From Magnaporthiopsis rhizophila (Eukaryota; Ascomycota; Sordariomycetes; Magnaporthales; Magnaporthaceae): 64,000 nucleotides of DNA. Where the stretch lies: contig PYSS01000057.1 in the NCBI GenBank assembly GCA_003049465.1, forward strand, positions 1 through 64,000, read 5' to 3'. A program made the position numbers and the translations under genes. Position 1 is the stretch's first letter, and each line of letters starts with the position of its first letter. The notes beneath the pieces were generated by a model, which had not been told where the DNA came from, ran no database searches, and worked only from the letters and a program-made list of their open reading frames with translations. Positions 1 through 10,152 of the stretch are shown one piece after another.

Positions 1-755
1 CCCTCGTGGAGAAGCTTCGACCGAAGTCTAGGTGGGCCACTTTGATTGGCGAAACACCGATATGATCGAGGACTTGACCGCTACCTGGGGCAAAGAAGGG
101 CGCGGAGCAAAACACCGTAATAGGAAGGCTGGATGGGCCCGTCTCGCCGGTACGATGTGTTTTTTTTTTTGGAAATCATCGTCGCTCGCGTGTCGCCAAG
201 CATTAGGCAGACACTTTTGCTGCTTCCTGGCGGTGCCAGAGCAGCGGGAATGCCTGACTCGTACTGCCACATCGAAGGTGGTCGAGCCGAGGCGCTCCCA
301 TCGATTTCTTGATGATGCTGCACAGCAAAGGCCGGACGCCTAAGCTAAAAGAGACCTCCAAATTTTCCTTCCTCATTCCACCCAATTCCTGCGTGTATCC
401 CTGACTTCCCCCCCAAAAATAGATTTGGCTCAGGTGGAAGTACAAATGTAGTCGCCAACGGTAGACAGCTAAGGCGATACCTTTTGCGCCTGTTTTCTAG
501 CCCCTTTTCCACAGCATCTGAGGAGAGTAGCGGATTTGCCTCCCTGGGCGTCTTGGCTCAGGACGAACCGTCTGCGGGCGATAACATTGGCAACGTGGGC
601 AAAAAGAATGGGTAGCTGCTGTTGTGTCACTAGTTCTAAATACACCCGGACATGAACGTGGGCGAGACGAGATGATCGCTCTAGGAACCCGGTCCCTGAG
701 GAAGCACGATGGCCCCTATCAAAAACTGAATGAAGCCGCTTGCCACGTCCCACGC
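1..755. other. Left-edge intergenic sequence, no gene recognised
   Basis: Short overlapping reading frames occur on both strands, but none resembles a known family or has clear fungal splice structure. It includes a T10 run near 160. It probably holds the 3' flank of the zinc-finger gene ending at 756. Confidence 0.5.
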
Positions 756-1588
756 CTACTCCGGGTGCTTTCTCCGCTTGTGCTTAACAACGTAGTCCTG
801 CCTCTGAAACTCGCCGTCGCAAATATCACACGTGTACTTCTCAGCTGCGCCCGCAGCACCGGGAATATTCCTTTCGGCCCAGCCCCGGTGGTTGTCCTTG
901 ACATGACGCGTCACGTATCTCTGCTCTGCCCCCCTGTAGCCGCAAGTAGAGTAGAATGGGCAAAGAACAGGTCTATAGTGCAGCTTCATGTGTTTTCTTA
1001 AAACGGTAAAAAACAAAGAGAAAGAAAAAACGAGGTTGTGTTAACAAGGTACAGCCAATGCGCGCGCAGTACCATTGATTATGGCTGGTGAAGCTACGCA
1101 GCGCCCTAGATTAAAGCTTACCTGATGTTGGTGGGGATATCGAACCCCTTTCCCGCAGAATTGCAGCCTCCGACGTTGCAGTAGTACTTGTTGTCCGTGT
1201 GAAGCAGATAGCTGAAGTCCTCTGGCATAGCCTCCGTCTGGAAGCGGCCCTCCCAGGTTGGCTCAGGTGCTCCCACCGCCTCGGCGCCGCTGCTGAGGCC
1301 AGACTGGCCCTGGGTGTAGGACGACGATGACGCGTCCAGCCCATGGCCGTAGAGTTGCTGCTGCTGCTGGCCATCACTCTAAAGAGTGTTGGCCGTACTC
1401 TGGGCCTGCTGCGACTGGCCGTAGGAGAGGATGCTTGAGTTCGCTACCCACGGGGCGGAAGTAGGCGGGATGGAGGGGACGACGGTGCCGTCGGTATAGG
1501 GATTTGCTGTCGTATAGCTGTGCTCGGCTGGCTGGTCTGCTTCTTCATCATAAGGGGGACCGGGGCCCGTGTTGTGCTGGTCGGACAT
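756..1588 (-). CDS. C2H2 zinc-finger protein with three fingers
   Basis: The model is complement(join(756..996,1122..1378,1448..1588)), 212 aa. Residues 1-70 are low-complexity (Ser, Gln, Pro). Finger 1 (CNVGGC ... HMKLH) is split by the 125-nt intron 997-1121 (GTAAGC donor, AAG acceptor, phase 2). Finger 2 has CPFYSTC ... HVKDNH. Finger 3 is YTCDIC ... HKRRKH near the C-terminus. The family is presumably DNA- or RNA-binding and nuclear; no target can be inferred. Oddity: reading through 1379-1448 keeps frame but meets one TAG at 1379-1381. I removed it as a 69-nt phase-0 intron with a weak GTAGCG donor and CTTTAG acceptor. A nonsense mutation (CAG to TAG in a Gln-rich stretch) is the alternative. 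The start at 1588 is the first ATG of the open frame. Confidence 0.72.
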
Positions 1589-3589
1589 GCTTGAGACGGG
1601 CGTGCCTGTTATGGAGCAGGAGGAGTGCGAATTCTGGCTTCTTTGAGAGATGGACTAGCTTGGAGGTTAAAGAAAGTTGGAGATATCTCTCAACAATCCC
1701 GCTAGGGCAATGAGCCTGCCTTTATGTCCTCGGCTTCGTCGGGCCTCCTTCCCGGCGCCTTAATTATGGTTCGTATGCCTACGTATACGAAATTGCGAAA
1801 GAGGCTTCTAGCAATGCGGTCTAAAGTTACCATACAGGTTTTGCTGGCCTCTTTTTCCAAATGAGGCCATCTCAGGACAGTCTGTCATCTGAGTAAACAC
1901 TGTGTCGCGAGATTCTGACAAGCAGTGTTTATGGCCTATGGCACAGTGTGAATGCATATCCCGTCTCTAATCGGGCGCAAGCACGCAGCCGCAGAAATGG
2001 TGGGCTGGTGGGCCGCCAGCATATTGAGGCCCGACCAGCACCAGCACCTCTCTGCTCGACCGTGACAGAGTGTCGATGCAACAGCGCAATTGGGCAATAA
2101 GGAATCCGTGAGGCCGGGTCGGGCCCCCAATCGATTATGGTTTCCGCCTTGCGCCGCCACAGCCAGAGCCGCTGAGGCGCATTCGGGAGGCCCTAGGAGT
2201 CAGACGGAGGCCCGCATGCAGGCCCCACATTCGCCAATCCCCAGCCTGGCCAGGCCACGCAGGCGCGCGAATGGGATGTCCGTTTGCGCAAAACGGCCGC
2301 GCGACATATCTGATCCGGGATGCTCTGCCTGCGCAGCGCTTTGCTGTGCCAGGACTCCACCGCACTTGCCTGCGAGGCCTTGGTTGATCGTTCCATGCAA
2401 AGTGGTTCATCGACGTAGGTTCTTGGCAAGGCGAGGGATGGCAAGCACTCGTGGCAAGCCTGATCGAGTTGTGCTCCAGACAGTAATACATGTTCGCCAA
2501 AACATGGTCTATTATTTGCCGCGATACGGAGACGCAGACTGGCGAGTGTTCCGAAGGCTGGAATACCACCTCCTGCATGCTGTTTCATAAAAGAGCGACC
2601 ACTATAACAGCCAGGCCCGGCTCCGGGATCTCGACCAGAGCTCTTCGCATGCATACGAGCGGAGCATGGCCCAGAGGTAGAGCAGCTCTGGGCATATAGA
2701 TAGAATAGTCCCTTCATTCCAAATGCTAGCCTGTTTAAGGGGAAGAAGAACGAGGACAGCATATGGGATAGCCCCTCCCACGCGGCGCAGAGAAACGTTA
2801 GCTGGACCGTCTGCCACTTCCGCGTCTCACAGCGGCTCCTAACTAACGCGCCAGGACATATTGTGACCATTGACGTGCCGCTTCCCTGGCAGTTCGACTT
2901 CACAACCAACTGATCATTTTTCACCAAGGTATTGGGCGGATAAACTTGATAGGTCCACCGCCACCACCCAACGATACTGTGTCTGGATTACTGCCCCTCG
3001 CGCTAGCAATGTCATGGACGCATCCGTCAAGAAGACCAAGAAGACCCGTGGGCGTTAAAACTGTCAGTAACGATGGGCTCGGCGATGACATTAGCCTGGA
3101 GAATGCCTCGGGCGCCGAGCCGCCGGGTAGCGGTGCTGCTTGGATGTCGTTGTGCCTTATTAGCTCTTTTGGGAGCCCAGTAGAACGACGCCTGGTCGCC
3201 AGGCAGTAGGCAATGTTAATGCATCTAGGTTCATAGTGTAGATGTCGGGCGTGGCATATTCGCCTCACGAGATGCTTGCCTCGCCTTGGCATACCCACCC
3301 CGCACGAAGTTGATGGGAGTGCCGCAAATCCCCCCAGGTTACGCAGCCAAGCGCCGAGATGGAGCGGGGAAGCGAGTTTTGGGCCAGCAACTGTTAACAA
3401 ACCCAGTCGATTAGATGAGGATACCCCGCCCACCGGTTGCGTCGTCGATCACCAGCATAACAGCGAGAAAAGTCTCTGTTCTTCTCGTTTCGTGGACCGC
3501 TGTACGCATTGACTCTCAGAAAGAAAGCAAAGAAAAAAAAACCCCCCATTTTTTTTTTGCACCAAAGACGACAACCGCAAAACACAATC
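1589..3589. other. Intergenic region between divergent genes
   Basis: This 2-kb region lies between the divergently transcribed zinc-finger and cupin genes and must hold both promoters. The longest frame (minus strand 2193-2927) has no family signature and is not accepted. A purine/A-rich leader followed by a T9 run immediately precedes the cupin ATG. Confidence 0.5.
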
Positions 3590-4262
3590 ATGGCTCCCGC
3601 GCGCACAATGGAAGCTCAGCCTGCGTCGAACGCGGCCGCCGGCTCGGTCACCTCGACTTCTCCCCCAGGCTCCGACCCCAAGGTCGAGTCGGCCCTGACG
3701 GACAAGGACAGGGCCGAAATCGCCTTTACCGACAAGTTCAGCTCGCCCGACGTCTACATCGACGCGAAAAAGGACACGCTCTGGCACCCCTGGGTCGGCA
3801 CGCTCGAGCTCAAGCCGCTCCGGTTCGAGACGAGGTCGGGCACCTTCGTCATGGTCCTCCGGACGCCCGTCGACTGCTGGCTGGGCAAGCACCGGCACCG
3901 GGGCACCGTGACGGCGGTCACCGTAGCGGGTCAGTGGCGGTACAAGGAGTAGGTTCTTATTCTCCTCCATGAAACAAACGCGATCACAAGCAAGGAGGGA
4001 GGTTCCGCTGACGATGATGGCCCAAAACAGGTACGACTGGGTGGCCAGCCCCGGAGACTACGTGGTGGAGAATCCGGGCACGATCCATACGCTTTTTATG
4101 GGCGCTGGCGCCGAGGTCGTCTTTACCGTCACGGGCAGCCTGGAGTTCTTCAACGATGACGACAGCCTGCGCGAGACTATGGACTGCTTCAGCTTTGCGA
4201 AGCTCTACCATGACCACTGCAGGGAGAAGGGCATCGAGCCCAATTCCAAGCTATGGTATTAG
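3590..4262 (+). CDS. RmlC-like cupin protein, 2,4'-dihydroxyacetophenone dioxygenase-like
   Basis: The model is join(3590..3948,4031..4262), 196 aa; the 82-nt phase-2 intron has a GTAGGT donor and CAG acceptor. The first cupin motif is visible as GKHRHRG followed by a beta-rich stretch and a Glu next to the splice junction (QWRYKE). The second is NPGTIHTL. Both supply the His ligands of a metal-binding double-stranded beta-helix. The overall layout resembles the ChrR-like cupins annotated in fungi as acetylacetone-cleaving or 2,4'-dihydroxyacetophenone dioxygenases; substrate is not deducible. The start has a good context (CACAATCATGGCT). An upstream in-frame extension to 3509 is Lys-rich leader translation and was dropped. 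It converges on the carbonic anhydrase gene. Confidence 0.82.
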
Positions 4263-4710
4263 GGGGATGTTGGGATGGATTGTATCACAAGCCGATCACG
4301 GTCCAATCGTGCCCGGCCGAGGCTAGTGCTTGTGGAGGTTGGGGGCGCGCTAAGACTCTCGTGCTAATAGGAAGGTCGCGATAACGGCGCGGTCAATTAA
4401 AGCACGAGGGCTAACGGGGAGTTGCGGAATGGAATCAATGAGCCTGGTATGCCCGTATCTCGTTCTATTACAGAACTGCTGGTATTATTTCTAGAAGGTG
4501 TTGGTCCAAGACGTCCGTCCCTGCCAATCGATCTAATCGCTACATCTCAAGACAACAAAAAAAAGAATTTTGGCTGAATCGGCGGGGCGCGACCACCGTG
4601 CGGGTCGGTATTATTCCGGGACAAGGGCACGTGTCGCGCTACAAAAACCAAGGCTCTCGATCCAGGGAGAGCAGATGGCAACTCCTAGTGTGCGGCGCAC
4701 GGCGTCCCAA
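4263..4710. other. Convergent intergenic spacer
   Basis: These 448 bases separate the 3' ends of the cupin (+) and carbonic anhydrase (-) genes. I see no gene; both polyadenylation regions must lie here. Confidence 0.6.
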
Positions 4711-5649
4711 TCAATGCTTGCTGAGGTTGTAGATCTTCATAACATCTGCCAGCAGGCCCTGATGGTCGACCTTGAGGTCCTTGAGGATGCCGTCTTTGAA
4801 GCCAAAGACCCAGCCGTGGACTATGGGGAAGCGCTTGGCCTCGTACGACTGCTGGACGGCGGCCGTCTTGATGACGTTGCGGCACTGCTCCATGACGTTA
4901 AGCTCGACGAGGCGGTCGTAGCGCGCGTCGTCGTCCCCGATGGCGTCGAGCTCGGCCTCGTGTAGGCGGTAGACGTCGCGGATGTTGCGCAGCCAGGGGT
5001 TGAGGATGCCCATGTCCTTGGGCTGCATGGCCGCCTTGACGCCGCCGCAGCCGTAGTGGCCGCACACCACGATGTGCTTGACCTCGAGGTTCTGCACCGC
5101 GTAGTTGATGACGCTCATGACGTTGAGGTCGATGCTGCACACCAGGTTGGCGATGTTGCGGTGGATGAAGGCCTCGCCGGGCCCCAGGCCCGTGATCTGC
5201 TCCGCGGGGATTCGCGAGTCCGAACACCCGATCCAGAGGTACTCGGGCTTCTGGCCCGCCGCGAGCTTGAGGAAGAAGTCCGGGTCCTTTTGCCGCTGCT
5301 CTGCCGCCCACGTGCGGTTGTGCTGGAACACGCGGTCGTGCGTCTGCTGCAGATAATCTGCAATCTCCTCGCGCTGGTCACCCATTGTGGTTGTGGCGGC
5401 GCGAGGGGTGCTGCTACTGTTGCTGTCGGCTGTGGTGGTGGGGTCCGCGTGCCTGGGCGGCGGGGCCGATGACGGTTTGGACGGTGCTGGCCTGGATGGA
5501 GACGCTGAGAAGAATTGTTGTGTGTGGGGATGAGTGGCAGCAGCAAGGTTTGGAAGACAGGAAACCACGATGGCGGGAGGTGACGGGCGCATCAGCTGGG
5601 GAAAGGACCGCCAGGCCATCCTAGGGTGGGGGAATCCCAATTTAAACAT
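4711..5649 (-). CDS. Beta-class carbonic anhydrase, probable mitochondrial isoform
   Basis: One uninterrupted 312-aa frame. The enzyme interconverts CO2 and bicarbonate. The zinc site is complete: CSDSR (Cys142, Asp144, Arg146) and CGHYGC (His198, Cys201), in the spacing of the beta class. The catalytic domain runs from about residue 90 to the end. The first 85 or so residues are rich in Arg, Ser, Pro and Ala with no acidic residue for most of the stretch, as in a mitochondrial presequence. An internal ATG at 5385 (MGDQREE) would give a 224-aa cytosolic form, close to the usual length of the family, so dual starts could yield two isoforms. The frame stays open further upstream to 5850, but that extension looks like leader sequence. 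Reading frames on the other strand here are shadows. Confidence 0.9.
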   Translation of the reverse strand: MFKLGFPHPRMAWRSFPQLMRPSPPAIVVSCLPNLAAATHPHTQQFFSASPSRPAPSKPSSAPPPRHADPTTTADSNSSSTPRAATTTMGDQREEIADYLQQTHDRVFQHNRTWAAEQRQKDPDFFLKLAAGQKPEYLWIGCSDSRIPAEQITGLGPGEAFIHRNIANLVCSIDLNVMSVINYAVQNLEVKHIVVCGHYGCGGVKAAMQPKDMGILNPWLRNIRDVYRLHEAELDAIGDDDARYDRLVELNVMEQCRNVIKTAAVQQSYEAKRFPIVHGWVFGFKDGILKDLKVDHQGLLADVMKIYNLSKH

Positions 5650-6783
5650 GGCAGCTGCAGCCCGCTTCGGAGAGAGCCGGACGAGGGGCGCGAAATATGC
5701 AGGGAAGGACGTAGTAGCACGAGGAAAAGCCAAACGCCAAGGGGCGTGCGTGCGTGTGTGTGTTCGTGTCCATGAGAAGCGGAATGCAGGACAGGATGGG
5801 GAAAATGGAAATATCGACGTCACATATGCGAATTGTTGGGGAAATCCCATGCTGCAGGCACTCAGTTCCTCGCAGTGGAGGTGACGCTAGCCTATCTTGG
5901 AGACTGGGCCAGTTCCTGTCGGGAGGGGTAGCAATTCAACGGGATGGCATCCCGTGACAGACTATTGCTCATTGGCCCTGCAGTCATGGCACCCGGCGAC
6001 TATTGCCTCTGCCGGGCAGCTGGCCCGTGTTTGAGTTGTTGTTTGACTAAGCGTGGTAAGTGTGGGTGTGCAAATTTGTATCGAACTAAAACACAAGCAA
6101 ATAAACCAATTGACTTGACCAACGCATACCAATCCCCGAGGGCTCCGAGGAGTTATGCGCAAAGCAAAGCCAACCCGTGGGACCTGCAGTGCCAAGTTGG
6201 CCAGGCGGTTTGCGCCCTCCACCGGAACTCCGGAGATCTCGGTGCCAGGAAAAGTATCGATGCCGAGCCAAGAGCGAGCAGCAATGGGTTTGCAGTTGTT
6301 GGCGTGGCACCCTGCAGGGAAAAAAAAAAAAAAAAAGCAACAGCATTATCTTCACACCGCTTTCGCCCAGCAACACAGAAACGCTTGCCCGCCTGACGCT
6401 AAATCTGGGGTCGCCAATCGACCATGTGGTCACGGATAATGACGCGAGATTTGGTGGACAAACCAGGAGTAAACCGGGAAAAAGGACAACTGCGCTGCCG
6501 GCATGTATGCGCGCGAACAACGAACTCACCCGGACCTGCCAAGCATCGAATGCACGCCCTGTAAACCACACACACACACACACACTCTCTCTCTCTCTCT
6601 CTCGAGCAGATAATCATGACAACAGTTGGTGGACACCAGAGACGGGGTCAGACACGTTTATTCGTATCTTTGCCTCCCCTATAACAATCTTCGGGTGCCG
6701 TGCAAATGCTTTTGTACAAGTTCTAGCCGTGAGCCAACCTACGGGGTAAAGTACAGGAAAGGACAGCGCCGCCGCCTCGCGAC
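5650..6783. other. Intergenic region upstream of carbonic anhydrase
   Basis: No supported gene. It contains an A17 run near 6320 and a compound CA/CT microsatellite at 6567-6602. The promoter of the carbonic anhydrase and the terminator of bS16m lie in it. Confidence 0.55.
6567..6602. repeat. Compound (CA)n(CT)n microsatellite
   Basis: A run of CA dinucleotides passes directly into a run of CT dinucleotides, about 36 bp in all, in intergenic DNA. Confidence 0.95.
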
Positions 6784-7340
6784 CTAACTCGAACTTGGCG
6801 CAGGTTCCCGCGGAGGCTTGTAGCGTTTTGGCGGCTTGTAGTTCGGCTGTGGCCTGAACTTAGGCGGAACTATCCCGACCTATATGTATCGCGGATTGCG
6901 AATCGTCAATGCAAGGACAGCCAAGGGGCCTTCCAACAAGCTGCGCCAGAAGCAATAGTCAAGGCGAGGGAACGCACCATGGATAATAGCCTCCAGACCG
7001 TATCGGTGGGCTGCGCGCCGACGCCGATCCAGTACTTTGCGCGCGTCATGTCCAGCTGTATGTCTTTGTGCAGCTTGCGCGACTTGTCGTACGAGTCCGT
7101 CTTCGGGATGGGGTCGTAGGTGCCGATCACCTCCATGGGCTTGGAGTTGCGCGCGGTCCTGTAGAGCGGAGAGAGCAAGCGATATCAGCCCTGCCTTCTT
7201 TTGACTCTGCCTCCTTCTCCTACTGCCCCAAAATTTGCCAGTGGTTGTGGCCCGGCTGCGCACCTTGCCTGAGCTATGACGATGTTGAAAAAGGGCGCGT
7301 TGGTCCGCCCGAACCGGGCGAGGCGCATCTTGACGACCAT
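6784..7340 (-). CDS. mrps16: Mitochondrial small-subunit ribosomal protein bS16m
   Basis: The model is complement(join(6784..6879,6978..7158,7264..7340)), 117 aa. Exon 1 gives the hallmark bS16 N-terminus MVVKMRLARFGRTNAPFFN. Exon 2 carries the GTYDPIPKTDSYD and AKYWIGVGAQPTDTV blocks. Exon 3 is a basic, Pro-rich tail. Introns of 105 nt (GTGCGC donor, CAG) and 98 nt (GTGCGT, TAG) restore frame exactly (phases 2 and 0). The length matches fungal bS16m, a core component of the mitoribosome small subunit. It is transcribed divergently from the NAD(P)HX epimerase gene over a 579-bp shared upstream region. Confidence 0.92.
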
Positions 7341-7919
7341 GGCGGCGGCGGGGGCGTGGCCACCAGGTGTGGGATGGAAACCGCCGCTGGATGTGAAGGC
7401 TTGGACGCGGCGGGGTTGTCGCGGGGGGGTGGTTCGACTCGGCCGGGAGAAAGCGTCGGCTCTGAGGCGCAAGGATGTCTTCGGGTCGGTGTGTAAAGCA
7501 GCCTCGGCGCGACGTCTCGTTTGTCGCTCGGCGAGCCTGGGCACCTATTCGCTCCTCATCGACCACAACGGCCTCAACCTGTGCTGTGAGGCTCTGCAAA
7601 ACGCTCGCCCGCGAAATTTTGGGTGGGGCTCAGCGTGGCTTGCTGCTGAGGCTGGCGACAAGCTCCCCATGTCATATGATATTTCCCGTGACTGAGCCTC
7701 CACCCGACCCCGTTTTCCATCCCGGCCAATCATCGTCCACTGCTAAAGGGTACCCGTGCCGAGGATCTCGATATGGGCGTACGGTGATGTCAGTCTGAGC
7801 AGGCACGGCACCCTCCACACAAAAGGTGTCACCTCAGAGCCTCCAAGACGACGACGAAAGTTCGCCTTCGTCTCTCCCGTCTCAGTTTCTGATCCATTCC
7901 ACCTAGGTGCAGAATCACG
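7341..7919. promoter_or_regulatory. Shared divergent promoter region (bS16m / NAD(P)HX epimerase)
   Basis: This 579-bp spacer separates two divergent housekeeping genes, so both promoters must lie here. It has no coding signal of its own. I cannot point to individual factor sites. Confidence 0.55.
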
Positions 7920-9826
7920 ATGGCCCTCAAGGTAGAGATCATCATCCCCAAGCCCATATCCATCCTATGTAGCAAGTATTTTCCATACCGACAATTATTA
8001 CGTGCTAACGAAGCCAACTCAGACGCTCTCGGCAAAGGCCGCCACCGCTCTGGACCAGGAGCTCATGAGCACCTGTGCGTTCTCGCTGGACCAGCTGATG
8101 GAGCTGGCCGGCCTCTCTGTGTCTCAAGCCGGTGCGTCTGTCTCTCTCTGTCTCTCTCTGCCGTCTCACGGCCAGGCTGTAATGGCTGGTCCAACGTACT
8201 CCCCACACCTGTCAGCAGGCGCCCGCTCCTCGGAACTGGGCAGGTTCCTGCATGCACCGTCATTATTGCGTCCCCATCACGATGCAACTTTCCGCCTCCG
8301 GCCGCGAGCGGTGTCAGGGGCTGTGGGTCGGCGCCTTGGTAGTCCCCGCCCGAGTCACCCCCGTACCGGGGTTGATGGGCGGATCATCATTCTCCCCGTT
8401 GCTGTTGCCTGTCGAACAAGCCATCGAGATTCCCAACTTCTCCCAGTTCAGTCAGCCGGGCACTGGCACAAAAGGCAGAGGCATTCTTCCACCCGCAGCT
8501 TGGCTGACAACTTGGCTGCAGTGTTCCGCGTGCACCCTCCTGCCAAGGGCCGGAGAGTCCTCGTAGCATGTGGTCCAGGCAACAATGGTGAGTCCGCCGA
8601 TGCTCAGCCTGTTCTGGGTCCGGTGAGGCCGTCCTGGCTCACATCCAGGCACGCAAAATAGGGGGCGACGGCCTCGTTGCCGCTCGACACCTTCGTCATT
8701 ACGGGTACCAGCCGGCGATCTACTATCCCAAGCGCGGCAAAAATGATTTGTACCAAGTATGTCCTCCAAGCTGCGTCATACATTGCCCCTCGCCCGTTGA
8801 CCTTCGCAACATCCGCACAATGGTGCTGGCATCTAGGCCAGATCAGGATTGAGCGAAACTGATTTATTGTTGTTGGTTTGATACTTCTTTCTTGCTTTTC
8901 TGTGCATGTAACCCCTAACGGCCCTCCAGTCGCCTACGCGGTGGTTGGAGATGTTGTCTCCCACCGAGAATTTGCCCGCCCTCGACACCGATTCCATATA
9001 TGTTATACTGCCTTCCAAGGGCGTGTCCTCTTAATCCTCCCATCCTACCTCTATGTGTCCCCGTGTCACTTCCAAGTGCATGTTTCTTTCTTATGCGCCG
9101 CAAGCCGCTGATCGTTTACGCAGCGGCTCACCAAGCAACTGGAAGACCTCGAGGTCCCTTTCGTCGACGACTTCCCGACCGCCCTCAAGTCGTGTGACCA
9201 TGTTGTCGACGCCATCTTCGGTCAGTTACCCTCTCTGTGCGCCATCCATCTAAAGAAGGGGGGACCCCAGCTTCGTAGTTGTTGTTGCTGACACCTTCCA
9301 CCAAAACATTAAAAATAGGCTTCAGCTTCTCGGGCGAGGTAAGGGAGCCGTTCCCAGCCGTTATCCGCGCCCTCGAGGAGACACAGGTGCCAGTCACCTC
9401 GGTCGATGCGCCATCGTCGTGGGATATCGAGAACGGTCCGCCAAAGTCCGGGATCGGTAGCAACTTCAACCCTGCTGTCCTCGTTAGCCTCACGGCCCCG
9501 AAGCCACTCGCACAACACTTCAGGGGTCGGCACTTTGTAGGAGGCCGGTGGGTTTTACCCTAAAACATCGTCATCGTACCTGGTGTCTCTCGTCCGTTTC
9601 GCCGCCAAAATACTTTGTCGTGGGGCCAAGGGTGTTGGGGATAGTGTTGTACACGCTCGTCGGCCTCGGTGTCGTTGCCCTCGCCACTCTTCTTTTCTTT
9701 GCTCGTCTAACAGCCCGATTTAGATTTGTCACGCCGGCTATCGCCAAAAAGTACGAGCTCGAACTACCAGAGTATGAGGGCCTCGACCAGGTCGCGGAGC
9801 TTGGGCCTGCGGGCCAGAAGCTTTGA
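7920..9826 (+). CDS. NAD(P)H-hydrate epimerase (YjeF_N domain)
   Basis: The model is join(7920..7931,8023..8131,8522..8587,8662..8756,9124..9220,9319..9547,9724..9826), 236 aa. The enzyme epimerises R-NAD(P)HX to the S form for repair by the dehydratase. Visible signatures are the N-terminal ALDQELM/FSLDQLMELAG block, the phosphate loop GPGNNGGDGLVAARH, VVDAIFGFSFSG, and SVDAPSSWDIE. The protein ends with a short helix-rich tail (PEYEGLDQVAEL). The length agrees with yeast Nnr1 (246 aa). All seven exons join in frame. Two introns are unusually long for this window (390 and 367 nt); the others are 74-176 nt. The first exon holds only four codons (MALK). Stopping at the in-frame TAA at 9563 would lose the conserved RFVTPAIAKKY segment, so the last intron (9548-9723, GTGGGT) is supported by homology. 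Confidence 0.88.
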
Positions 9827-9954
9827 AGGGTTCCCAACACCGCCGCCGCCGTTTCCGCCGTAGTCCCTAGCGCCGCCTTGCCGTCTCGATCGGGCTTCCA
9901 CTGCTGTTGCCATTCGCCTCTTGTACCTCGGAGATCGGCTGTCGTCGGTCCGGA

Positions 9955-10152
9955 TCAGCTCACATGGCATGCGGCGATCCTGCTGTTGGGACAGATCGGG
10001 CTTGGGCATTTTCCATCCACCATCGTAGTGACCACGATGTTGATGCCATGGGGACACTCTAGGAACGGCGGACGGTAGTCGTGACAGAATGCGACGTATG
10101 CCATGTACTCTTTCCCGCAGACTGAACAGTCAGTCATGTGCTCGGTGCACAT
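9955..10152 (-). CDS. Small Cys-rich protein, function unknown
   Basis: A 65-aa frame with nine cysteines, including DCSVCGKEYM, AFCHDYRPPF, ECPHGI and CPSPICPNS. The paired CxxC and CxxxxC spacing suggests a small zinc- or disulphide-stabilised fold. It resembles small uncharacterised Cys-rich proteins common in Sordariomycetes, but I cannot name a family. No signal peptide is visible, so a secreted effector is not indicated. An upstream exon could exist. It ends 128 bp from the 3' end of the converging NAD(P)HX epimerase gene. Confidence 0.45.
   Translation of the reverse strand: MCTEHMTDCSVCGKEYMAYVAFCHDYRPPFLECPHGINIVVTTMVDGKCPSPICPNSRIAACHVS

Noticed and set aside
2193..2927. 244-aa minus-strand frame upstream of the cupin gene
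   Set aside because: No family features, scattered Cys and Trp, no compatible splice sites, and overlapping frames of similar length on the other strand.
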